Origin: Candidatus Tayloriibacteriota bacterium
GTDB taxonomy: Bacteria > Patescibacteriota > Minisyncoccia > Phycocordibacterales > PALSA-1337
DNA: 5,420 nt
NCBI GenBank assembly: GCA_023269245.1
Contig: JAHFMB010000030.1
Coordinates: 4,326-9,745 of the forward strand
Reading direction: 5' to 3'
The notes beneath the pieces were generated by a model, which was not told the origin of the DNA, searched no databases, and was given only the letters and a program-made list of their open reading frames with translations. The first letter of the stretch is position 1. Each line of letters begins with the position of its first letter. The translations under genes and the position numbers were made by a program. Of the stretch, positions 1 to 5,393 are shown piece by piece.

Positions 1-1056
1 ACCTGGTTCATAATTATTTTGTTGCCGCTTATCACGTTCATTGTGATGTACAGAAAGTGGTATGCAAAGGGTCGTGATCCGAAAGGTTCAGGAGTGATTG
101 TGCCGCAGTACGATATTCCCGACGGATTGACGCCAATGGAAGTGGCAGGCATTGTCAATCAAAAGATTGCTCCGGGGGATATTTCGGCCGAAGTCATTTA
201 TCTGGCCACGAAGGGGTATCTCAAGATCAGATACATAGACAACAAAATTCTTGGCTTCATCAAGTCGAGCGATTACGAGCTTGAGCTGCTCAAGAAATAC
301 GATGATGTGTCAAATGAATTTGACAGGATGTTGTTGAGCCGTATCTTTCCGCTTGATGCGGGACCTGGTGAAAAAAGGAAACTGACGAATCTGAGGAATT
401 CATTTTACGCGCACATTCCGGCCATCACAAAAAGGGGTTTGCAGACACTTCTTGATAAGGGATATTACAGCAATTTGAAGACAGGGGGAGAAAGCGGACC
501 ATCAGTCATACGTGCGGTCGTGATTATTTTCGTATGGGCTTCAGTCATTGGATTCCATTTCCTTAGTTCAATTTTCAATGCCGTTTCTTCATCAGTAAGC
601 CCTACACCCTTTATTGCCTCGATCATTTTTTCTATAATCATCGGTGTTTTTTTCCACAGCCTTATGCCGGCCAAAACAGTCAAAGGTGTGGCTACTAAGG
701 AATACATTCTCGGTCTTAAAGATTATTTGCAGATAGCCGAGAAAGATCGCCTCAATTTTCATAATGCGCCGGAAAAAAGGCCGGAAACGTTCGAAAAACT
801 TTTGCCATACGCCATGGTGCTCGGCGTTGCCAGTGCCTGGTCAAAAGAGTTTGCTGATATCTACACAAGTCCTCCTTCATGGTACGAAGGGTATCCTGTT
901 GGTGGCCCGTTCAACTCGATGCTGCTCTATTCGAATCTATCGAGCTTCAATAGCATGGCCAGCACCAACATGTCGTCAATGCCTGGCGGTGGTGGTAGCG
1001 GCGGCGGCGGATTCTCTGGCGGCGGCGGCGGAGGAGGAGGTGGTGGAGGGTGGTAA
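1..1056 (+). CDS. DUF2207-family predicted membrane protein, 3' part (5' end outside window)
   Basis: The frame is open from base 1, so the gene starts upstream; the TTG codons at 19-24 lie within a hydrophobic helix and are not a credible start. About 351 codons are visible. The order is: the end of a membrane helix (codons 3-16), a basic juxtamembrane stretch (YRKWYAKGRDPKGSG), and a cytoplasmic-looking domain containing PQYDIPDGLTPMEVAGIV and ISAEVIYLATKGYLKI. Two more membrane helices follow at about codons 168-190 and 200-220. Next comes a conserved-looking segment (EYILGLKDYLQIAEKDRL, then LLPYAMVLGVASAWSKEF), and the protein ends in a Ser/Met-rich linker and a polyglycine tail closing in Trp. 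This arrangement matches DUF2207 (COG4907-type) proteins, which commonly end in such Gly-rich tails. The biochemical function of the family is not known to me. The gene ends 76 bases before a tRNA and I see no terminator hairpin after it, so it is probably not linked functionally to the downstream pilin genes. Confidence 0.88.
   Translation, partial: TWFIIILLPLITFIVMYRKWYAKGRDPKGSGVIVPQYDIPDGLTPMEVAGIVNQKIAPGDISAEVIYLATKGYLKIRYIDNKILGFIKSSDYELELLKKYDDVSNEFDRMLLSRIFPLDAGPGEKRKLTNLRNSFYAHIPAITKRGLQTLLDKGYYSNLKTGGESGPSVIRAVVIIFVWASVIGFHFLSSIFNAVSSSVSPTPFIASIIFSIIIGVFFHSLMPAKTVKGVATKEYILGLKDYLQIAEKDRLNFHNAPEKRPETFEKLLPYAMVLGVASAWSKEFADIYTSPPSWYEGYPVGGPFNSMLLYSNLSSFNSMASTNMSSMPGGGGSGGGGFSGGGGGGGGGGGW
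985..1053 (+). repeat. Glycine-codon low-complexity tract (DUF2207 C-terminal tail)
   Basis: Except for Ser, Phe-Ser and the final Trp, all codons here are GGN (GGC, GGT, GGA, GGG mixed). The tract encodes a flexible glycine tail. Codon mixing argues for selection on the protein rather than simple DNA slippage, although runs of GGC and GGA are present and length may vary between strains. Confidence 0.8.
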
Positions 1057-1114
1057 AATAAAAACGTGAGATGGGTAGTGAAGAATTAATAATCTAGTGC
1101 GCGTGTAATTCACC

Positions 1115-1123
1115 TGCTATATT
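1115..1123 (+). promoter_or_regulatory. Probable extended -10 promoter of the serine tRNA
   Basis: TGCTATATT reads as an extended -10 element (TG, one base, TATATT; 5 of 6 matches to TATAAT). It ends 9 bases before the first base of the mature tRNA, so transcription would start about 2-4 bases upstream of the tRNA. No good -35 hexamer is visible at the expected spacing, which is compatible with an extended -10 promoter. This is inference from consensus and position only. Confidence 0.5.
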
Positions 1124-1132
1124 TTTGTGATT

Positions 1133-1217
1133 GGAGGGTTCGCATAGTGGTCTAGTGCGCACGCTTGGAAAGCGTGTATACCGAAAGGTATCAAGGGTTC
1201 GAATCCCTTACCCTCCG
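1133..1217 (+). tRNA. tRNA-Ser (anticodon GGA)
   Basis: This 85-base cloverleaf can be folded by hand. The acceptor stem GGAGGGT (1133-1139) pairs with ACCCTCC (1210-1216), with discriminator G1217. The D arm is GCA/TGC with a GG-containing loop. The anticodon stem CACGC/GCGTG carries the loop TTGGAAA, putting GGA at 1167-1169. A long variable arm (ATACC, GAAA tetraloop, GGTAT) marks a class II tRNA. The T arm is AAGGG, TTCGAAT, CCCTT. The long variable arm, G discriminator and GGA anticodon all fit serine, reading UCC and UCU codons. The 3' CCA is not encoded: the genome reads GCCT after the stem, so CCA must be completed by a nucleotidyltransferase. Confidence 0.97.
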
Positions 1218-1264
1218 CCTTCTTTTGTCCCCAAACACCATTTCTGCACCTCTCGTCAATAGGG

Positions 1265-1270
1265 TATAAT
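1265..1270 (+). promoter_or_regulatory. Consensus -10 box of the methyltransferase-led operon; likely leaderless start
   Basis: This is a perfect TATAAT preceded by GGG and followed, after only 6 bases, by the ATG at 1277. A start of transcription at the usual 6-8 bases downstream of the -10 box would fall on or next to the A of the start codon, giving a leaderless mRNA. No convincing -35 hexamer is visible around 1241-1248. The 14-base string AGGGTATAATTATC (1261-1274) recurs exactly at 4665-4678 before the second pilin group. Confidence 0.65.
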
Positions 1271-1276
1271 TATCCT

Positions 1277-1795
1277 ATGTTTTCTGATCCTGCAGCAAAT
1301 CTCGCCAAATTTGGCCTCATTGACGGACAGAAGGTCGTCGATCTCGGCGCCGGATCCGGATTTTATAGCATTGAAGCTGCCAAAAAAGTTGGTTCCAGTG
1401 GCCGCGTCTATGCCGTAGACGTGCAGAAGAATCTTCTTGAGCGGCTGCGTTCGAATGCCTCAACACAGGGGGTGAGGAACATCGAGGTTGTGTGGGGCAA
1501 CGCCGAGAAAATCGGTGGCACCAAACTCCGCGAGGCCATTGCCGACCGCGTGATTGCTTCGAATGTACTATTTCAGATTGAGAAGCCTGATGATTTTTGT
1601 CTTGAAATAAAGCGCATTCTGAAACCCGGAGGTAAGGTGATGATTATCGACTGGAGCGAGGTGAGCCCGCTCAGCCCAAAGCAATTGGTACCGGCCATGA
1701 AGGCTCAAATGCTTTTTGAAAAAAATGGCTTCAAGCTCGTCGATTCATTTGGCGCAGGCGACCATCATTATGGACTCGTATTCACTCGAACCTAA
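1277..1795 (+). CDS. Class I SAM-dependent methyltransferase, short UbiE-like
   Basis: The 172-residue soluble protein is a Rossmann-fold methyltransferase. Motif I is VVDLGAGSGFYS (residues 20-31) and binds S-adenosylmethionine. VYAVDV follows with the acidic residue D48, expected to bind the ribose hydroxyls. GNAEKI (74-79) sits at the motif III position, and LKPGGKVMIIDW (115-126) is the usual late strand motif. At 172 residues it is shorter than UbiE or COQ5 enzymes (about 250) and has little beyond the core fold, so the substrate cannot be read from the sequence; a quinone-methyltransferase role should not be assumed. I recall similar short proteins (FSDP, then GAGSGFY) from Parcubacteria. 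The ATG lies just after a consensus -10 box, and no Shine-Dalgarno is present. The stop is 3 bases before the next gene, so the two are probably cotranscribed. Confidence 0.85.
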   Translation: MFSDPAANLAKFGLIDGQKVVDLGAGSGFYSIEAAKKVGSSGRVYAVDVQKNLLERLRSNASTQGVRNIEVVWGNAEKIGGTKLREAIADRVIASNVLFQIEKPDDFCLEIKRILKPGGKVMIIDWSEVSPLSPKQLVPAMKAQMLFEKNGFKLVDSFGAGDHHYGLVFTRT

Positions 1796-1798
1796 TTT

Positions 1799-3097
1799 AT
1801 GAAGATCACCAAATTTCAAGTTATAACACTCATATTGTTCGTCATATTTCTCGTTGCCGGTGTTGCCGCGTTCGCCATGTACAAGGGCGGATCATCGAGC
1901 GCGACTATTCCCGCGGTGACATTCTGGGGGACGTTTCCGGCCGATACATTCAACAATTATGTAGCCAAGGTCAACGCCACGCTTCCGCAGCCGATCACTG
2001 TCAGATATGTCCAAAAGAGCCCGGCGACATTTTCCCAGGAATTTATCGCGGCACTTGCGCGCGGACAAGGACCTGATGGTCTCCTCATTCCTGCCGATAT
2101 GCTCTTGCCCCACTATGACAAGCTTGCTGCTATTCCATTCACTGCGTTGCCGCAGCGCACATTTATCGATAGTTTTGTCGAGGAGGGTACCATCTATCTC
2201 AATTCCGCCGGCATCATTGCGATACCATTCACTGTTGACCCACTGGTGATGTATTGGAATCGCGACATGTTCAATGCCGCCGGCATTGCCGCATACCCGA
2301 AGTATTGGGATGAGTTTGCTGTGCTCAATGCAAAACTAACTGCCAAGGACCAGAATGGCAACATTCGCAGATCAACGGTTGCACTTGGCGATTTTACTAA
2401 CATTAGCAATGCTCGCGAGATTCTAGCTTCTCTCATCATGCAGGTGGGCAACCCGATTACGCGTACGGACAAGGATGGCTATATACAGAGTACACTCAAG
2501 ACATCCCGCGGAGTTGATCCGACTCCTGCAATTGATTTCTTTACGCAGTTTGTTGATCCAGCTAGTCCGAATTATTCATGGAATAGAGGCATGCCTGCAT
2601 CAAAATCGGCTTTTCTCGCCGGTAGCTTGGCGACGTATTTTGGCTTTGCCTCCGAGCTCAAGGATATCCAATCAAAAAATCCCAATCTCAATTTTGATGT
2701 GGCGCCACTGCCGCAGGTTCGTACGGGCGGCATCAAAGCTGGATACGCAAAAATGAATGCATTTTCAATCGTACGAAGCTCGGCGAATGCCAACGCGGTG
2801 TTTCAGGTCATTTCATACCTGACTGACCCTACTGTTATGTCCGAGCTCAATACAACGCTCTATCTTCCGACGGTACGCCGCGATGTCATCGCCCAAGGAT
2901 CCAACGATCCGTACATAACGATTTTCAACGAAGCTGCGCTGACCGCAAAAACGTGGCTCGATGCTGATCCGGTCAAGTCGCGCGACATTTTCGGCAACAT
3001 GATCGCGGATATCACCAGCGGAGCCAAGAGCAGGTATCAGGCAATCCAGGATGCGGGAGACGAGTATGATATTATATTGAGACAGGCGCTGCAGTAA
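1799..3097 (+). CDS. Membrane-anchored extracellular solute-binding protein (SBP family 1-like)
   Basis: This 432-residue protein begins with one hydrophobic helix (about residues 6-28) after a short basic start. There is no lipobox cysteine, so it is either a signal-anchored protein or one cleaved near AFA at 24-26. The exported part resembles periplasmic binding proteins of the sugar/polyamine type (SBP_bac_1). It has an N-lobe strand (ITVRYVQKS, 66-74), then GPDGLLIPADML (91-102). The hallmark segment IIAIPFTVDPLVMYWNRDMF (139-158) is followed by a Tyr/Trp-containing helix, and ASKSAFLAGSLATYFGFASE (267-286) and LPTVRRDV (356-363) follow. Such proteins normally hand sugars to an ABC importer, but no permease or ATPase gene is visible nearby; instead three pilin-like genes follow at 7-20 base spacing. 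The ligand is unknown. The start is preceded by CCTAATTT with no Shine-Dalgarno. Family assignment is firm; a receptor or assembly role in the pilin system is inference. Confidence 0.88.
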   Translation: MKITKFQVITLILFVIFLVAGVAAFAMYKGGSSSATIPAVTFWGTFPADTFNNYVAKVNATLPQPITVRYVQKSPATFSQEFIAALARGQGPDGLLIPADMLLPHYDKLAAIPFTALPQRTFIDSFVEEGTIYLNSAGIIAIPFTVDPLVMYWNRDMFNAAGIAAYPKYWDEFAVLNAKLTAKDQNGNIRRSTVALGDFTNISNAREILASLIMQVGNPITRTDKDGYIQSTLKTSRGVDPTPAIDFFTQFVDPASPNYSWNRGMPASKSAFLAGSLATYFGFASELKDIQSKNPNLNFDVAPLPQVRTGGIKAGYAKMNAFSIVRSSANANAVFQVISYLTDPTVMSELNTTLYLPTVRRDVIAQGSNDPYITIFNEAALTAKTWLDADPVKSRDIFGNMIADITSGAKSRYQAIQDAGDEYDIILRQALQ

Positions 3098-3104
3098 TTA
3101 TTCC

Positions 3105-3611
3105 ATGAAAATTTTAGCCCAATTCGTATTTTTGACCGCACTTGTATTGGCCCCTACGTATATTATCCGTGCCCAATCTCCGGCGAGTCCGCCTTCAGCC
3201 GCCCCGACGGCAGTTCCGACACAGACATTGCAGACCCCTCTCACTGAACCATCGACGAATCCGAACAGTTCAGCATTCAAGATTGCAGTTTGTGATGGTC
3301 CTGCAGGAGCGAATACGGCACATGATCCAAAATATGTCCCCTGCGACTTCAATGCCGTCATGCTCCTTATTCAGCATCTTATTAACATCATGATGGTCGT
3401 GGGCGTATTGGTGGCCATCTTGATGTTTAGCTATGCTGGCGGCCTCATGGTTACCGGCAAAGAAAAGAATATCAGCAAGGCAAAGTCCATCTTTCCCAAA
3501 GTCTTTATAGGGTTTATAATTATGCTATCGGCATGGTTCATCGTATACCAAGCTCTGGGCTGGCTTGCTAGCAATGATGGATTCAGAACGTTGCTCGGGA
3601 GTCCGAAATAG
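3105..3611 (+). CDS. VirB2/TrbC-like pilin-type membrane protein with Pro/Thr-rich linker (pilin 1)
   Basis: This protein has 168 residues. A signal peptide (1-23, probable cleavage after IIRA) is followed by a Pro/Ala/Thr-rich linker (24-56). Next is a short segment with two cysteines (C63 and C80, in VCDGPAG and YVPCDFNA), then two membrane helices (about 92-117 and 132-154). The helices are separated by a basic loop (GKEKNISKAK, 118-127). Signal peptide, two helices and a short positive loop is the VirB2/TrbC layout, in which both termini face outward and the loop is cytoplasmic. The PCDFNA segment before helix 1 and the LSAW motif in helix 2 are what I recall from pilin-like proteins of candidate-phyla bacteria (T4SS_pilin family). 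The two cysteines could form a disulfide outside the membrane. The gene starts 7 bases after the solute-binding protein gene; no Shine-Dalgarno is visible. Confidence 0.8.
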   Translation: MKILAQFVFLTALVLAPTYIIRAQSPASPPSAAPTAVPTQTLQTPLTEPSTNPNSSAFKIAVCDGPAGANTAHDPKYVPCDFNAVMLLIQHLINIMMVVGVLVAILMFSYAGGLMVTGKEKNISKAKSIFPKVFIGFIIMLSAWFIVYQALGWLASNDGFRTLLGSPK

Positions 3612-3619
3612 AACTTTTT

Positions 3620-4039
3620 ATGAATTATTTTTTACAAGGTAAATATAAACAAGTGTGTGCGAGTGTTATAGCACTCATGAGCTTGCCACTGTTGGCTTTA
3701 GCTGCCTCATCATCAGACAAACAGGCCACATTTACACTTTCAAACCCTCTTAAAGTCGATTCTGTCTCCGGACTCGTACAAAACTTTGTTGAGATTTTTA
3801 GCTACGTAGTGATTATTATCGCTGTACTACTTCTCGTGTGGGTCGGTTTGCAGTTTATTTTGGCAAGGGGAGATGCGAACAAAATGAAGGAGCTCAAGGA
3901 ATGGTTGTTTTGGATCATCATCGGCGTCGCCGTTGTCATCGGGGCACGAATCATCGTCGAAGTTGTCATCAATACATTGGCATCATCGGGAGTCGATCCG
4001 AATACCATCAATGCAGTCCGTGGCGCGCTCAATAAGTAA
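3620..4039 (+). CDS. VirB2/TrbC-like pilin-type membrane protein (pilin 2, divergent)
   Basis: This protein has 139 residues. A signal peptide has a basic start (GKYKQ, 7-11) and a probable cleavage after LALA (25-28). A short exported segment contains NPLKVDSVSGLVQNFV (42-57). Helix 1 spans about 58-81, a polar loop ARGDANKMKELKE follows (82-94), and helix 2 spans about 95-118. A short outward tail (SSGVDPNTINAVRGALNK) closes the protein. It has the same plan as its neighbours, but the LSxWG motif shared by pilins 3-5 is replaced by IGAR, with Arg110 and Glu114 inside the second helix. These could form a helix-helix salt bridge or face a channel. The gene lies 8 bases after pilin 1, so it is cotranscribed. 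The leader AATAGAACTTTTT before the ATG resembles that of the last gene in the window. Specific role among the paralogues is unknown. Confidence 0.78.
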   Translation: MNYFLQGKYKQVCASVIALMSLPLLALAASSSDKQATFTLSNPLKVDSVSGLVQNFVEIFSYVVIIIAVLLLVWVGLQFILARGDANKMKELKEWLFWIIIGVAVVIGARIIVEVVINTLASSGVDPNTINAVRGALNK

Positions 4040-4059
4040 TTATTATTTTATACATTAAT

Positions 4060-4623
4060 ATGAAAAAAAATCTTTCAATTAGAATCGCGGTAACCGTTGC
4101 ACTTTTAACCCCGGCAATTACATTTGCGGCAGGGAAGAATCTGGCCTACATTATCGACCTTGTTATTGGCTATCTCAACCAGTTTCTCGTTCTTCTTATC
4201 GGTTTGGCGGTGGTCATCTTTGTGTGGTATATCATTCAATATTTCATCAAGCCCAATGAAGACAGAAAAAATGCAGGACAGTATGTTATGTACAGCCTGA
4301 TTGGTTTCTTTGTTGTGTTGTCTTTCTGGGGTTTGGTCAATATTCTCCAAAACACTTTTGGCCTTCAAAATGAGTCGAACCAGCCAGCTTCCTGGACGTC
4401 GTTTAAAAATATATTCCCCGGGGGAAGCAGTGGTGGTGCCAACAATGGTGGTACGAGCAACTTTACGTCTCCACAAGGAGGTACGAGTAATTTTAGGAGT
4501 TCGAATGGTGGCACAAGTAATTTTGTATCACCACAGACATATATAAGAAATCAGCAAATGGCTCCTACATCGCCTGGTGCCATAGGTCAAGAGCCGGGGA
4601 CAGTCAACCAGCCGACGCAATAG
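4060..4623 (+). CDS. VirB2/TrbC-like pilin-type membrane protein with repetitive Gly/Ser/Asn tail (pilin 3)
   Basis: This protein has 187 residues. A signal peptide is basic at the start, with probable cleavage after TFA at residue 23. Helix 1 spans about 39-62, a charged loop KPNEDRKNAGQ follows (64-74), and helix 2 spans about 75-97. Helix 2 carries the shared motif GFFVVLSFWGLVNILQNTFG (82-101). Unlike the other pilins it continues with about 85 residues of Gly, Ser, Asn, Gln and Pro, including three 10-residue repeats of GGTSNF. By VirB2 topology this tail would lie outside the membrane, suggesting a surface-exposed or spacer role. The gene is 20 bases after pilin 2. The ATG is followed by a run of eight A (4063-4070), which keeps the start unstructured without a Shine-Dalgarno, and is a possible slippage site. 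It is the last gene before an 84-base gap and a new promoter. Confidence 0.8.
   Translation: MKKNLSIRIAVTVALLTPAITFAAGKNLAYIIDLVIGYLNQFLVLLIGLAVVIFVWYIIQYFIKPNEDRKNAGQYVMYSLIGFFVVLSFWGLVNILQNTFGLQNESNQPASWTSFKNIFPGGSSGGANNGGTSNFTSPQGGTSNFRSSNGGTSNFVSPQTYIRNQQMAPTSPGAIGQEPGTVNQPTQ
4447..4536 (+). repeat. Three tandem 30-base repeats encoding GGTSNFxSxx
   Basis: The units at 4447-4476, 4477-4506 and 4507-4536 encode GGTSNFTSPQ, GGTSNFRSSN and GGTSNFVSPQ. The protein core GGTSNF is identical in all three, while third codon positions differ (for example ACG, ACG, ACA for Thr and AGC, AGT, AGT for Ser). This suggests an old duplication held by selection on the peptide rather than a recent slippage product. 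Confidence 0.9.
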
Positions 4624-4645
4624 GTAATTAGTCCACAGGACGCCC

Positions 4646-4674
4646 TTTCCATCCCTCAAGATACAGGGTATAAT
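4646..4674 (+). promoter_or_regulatory. Sigma-70-type promoter of the second pilin group
   Basis: A consensus TATAAT (4669-4674) has TTTCCA (4646-4651) 17 bases upstream, which matches 4 of 6 positions of TTGACA. Transcription would begin near 4681, giving a leader of about 27 bases before the ATG at 4708. It lies in the only intergenic gap within the pilin array (4624-4707), and its core AGGGTATAATTATC is identical to that of the operon promoter at 1261-1274. Confidence 0.68.
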
Positions 4675-4707
4675 TATCAGCGATATTAATCATAGTAAAC
4701 AATTATC

Positions 4708-5070
4708 ATGAAGAAAATATTAGCAATTCTCGCAGTATTGATGCCAGCTGTCGCTTCAGCTCAGGCGATTACGGACGTCAATTCGTTGACCTACAAGCTT
4801 ACCAATATTGGCAACGTTGTTCTCGAAGTCCTCATTGCCATTGCGGTCATATACATTGTCATTTTGGCTGTTCGGTTCATTATGGCAGGGGAAAATGCCG
4901 ATGCACGCAAGGAGATTGGCAGAGGCATCCTGTGGGCCATTGTCGGTCTTTTCGTCATCCTCTCCATTTGGGGACTTGTACGCATCCTGACCAATACATT
5001 CCGCACTGATACGAACGCACCGACGAGCCAGTATCCTCAGATCAACTATCCTCGCCAGATTACTCCATAA
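4708..5070 (+). CDS. VirB2/TrbC-like pilin-type membrane protein (pilin 4)
   Basis: This protein has 120 residues. A classic signal peptide (MKKILAILAVLMPAVASA, 1-18) has cleavage expected before Gln19. The mature protein has helix 1 (about 37-58), a charged loop AGENADARKEIGR (60-72) and helix 2 (about 73-95). Helix 2 carries GLFVILSIWGLVRILTNTF (80-98), closely matching pilin 3 and pilin 5. A short polar Pro/Gln/Asn tail ends it. The mature size of about 100 residues is typical of VirB2-type subunits, making this and pilin 5 the most standard pilin candidates in the window. It has its own promoter and so may be expressed at a different level from the first group. No Shine-Dalgarno is present; the sequence before the ATG is ACAATTATC. 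Recognition rests on topology and the shared helix-2 motif, so adhesin or secretion roles are inference. Confidence 0.82.
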   Translation: MKKILAILAVLMPAVASAQAITDVNSLTYKLTNIGNVVLEVLIAIAVIYIVILAVRFIMAGENADARKEIGRGILWAIVGLFVILSIWGLVRILTNTFRTDTNAPTSQYPQINYPRQITP

Positions 5071-5081
5071 TAGAACATAGT

Positions 5082-5369
5082 ATGTTACCGATTTTTCAGG
5101 TGGCGCATGCCGAAATCAACGCGGATGCGGTGGGTAAGGTTGTAAATCCGATTCTCGATAATATTGTCAATCCGGTTATCACCCTCATGTTTGCCGTAGC
5201 GGTTGTCGTGTTTGTCTACGGCGTGTTCCAAGTTATTTGGGGAGAGCCAGGTGGAGAGGCGCATGATCGCGGAAAGAAAAGCATGTGGGGAGGTCTTATA
5301 GGTATGTTCATCATGCTTTCGGCATGGGGTATCATCAACCTGGTGGCGAATACGGTCAACAGTGTATAA
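5082..5369 (+). CDS. Small VirB2/TrbC-like pilin-type membrane protein (pilin 5), very short leader
   Basis: This protein has 95 residues. The N-terminus MLPIFQVAHAE looks like a clipped signal peptide with a possible cleavage after AHA (residue 10) but without the usual basic residues. The frame is closed upstream by TGA at 5007-5009, and no ATG, GTG or TTG codon lies between it and 5082, so a longer start is not available. The mature part has VNPILDNIVNPV (21-32), helix 1 (about 32-53), a polar loop with GEPGGEAHDRGKK (54-66) and helix 2 (about 69-88). Helix 2 carries the motif GMFIMLSAWGIINLVANT (74-91) shared with pilins 3 and 4. The gene is 11 bases after pilin 4, so it is cotranscribed, and it ends 24 bases before the A-tract of the probable terminator. 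The leader AATAGAACATAGT has no Shine-Dalgarno. Confidence 0.78.
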   Translation: MLPIFQVAHAEINADAVGKVVNPILDNIVNPVITLMFAVAVVVFVYGVFQVIWGEPGGEAHDRGKKSMWGGLIGMFIMLSAWGIINLVANTVNSV

Positions 5370-5393
5370 AAGTGGTAGTTACATTTTTTTCAT

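Noticed and set aside
465..707. Antisense open frame of 80 codons within the DUF2207 gene, and similar antisense frames at 1892-2113, 2194-2472, 2572-2793, 3098-3361, 3802-4032, 4105-4476 and 4791-5006
   Set aside because: They mirror well-supported genes, show no recognisable domain, and have the odd composition expected of reverse-strand shadows.
764..1069. Overlapping + strand frame of 101 codons ending in an Ala/Glu-rich stretch
   Set aside because: It is a frameshifted reading of the DUF2207 glycine tail; the real frame carries the family motifs and a normal stop.
1277..1795. Naming the methyltransferase ubiE/menG
   Set aside because: It is much shorter than UbiE and no quinone-pathway neighbours are present; only the SAM-binding core supports the call.
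3508..3523. Promoter-like GGGTTTATAATTAT within pilin 1
   Set aside because: It encodes the start of helix 2 (GFIIM), the next start codon is about 100 bases away, and the match is explained by Phe/Ile codons.
4041..4056. Possible -10 boxes (TATTAT, TATACA) in the 20-base gap before pilin 3
   Set aside because: The gap is simply A/T-rich, no -35 partner is evident, and the gene fits readthrough from pilin 2.
4631..4641. Small hairpin GTCC-ACA-GGAC after pilin 3 as a terminator
   Set aside because: The stem is 4 base pairs with a 3-base loop and there is no T-run after it; too weak to call.
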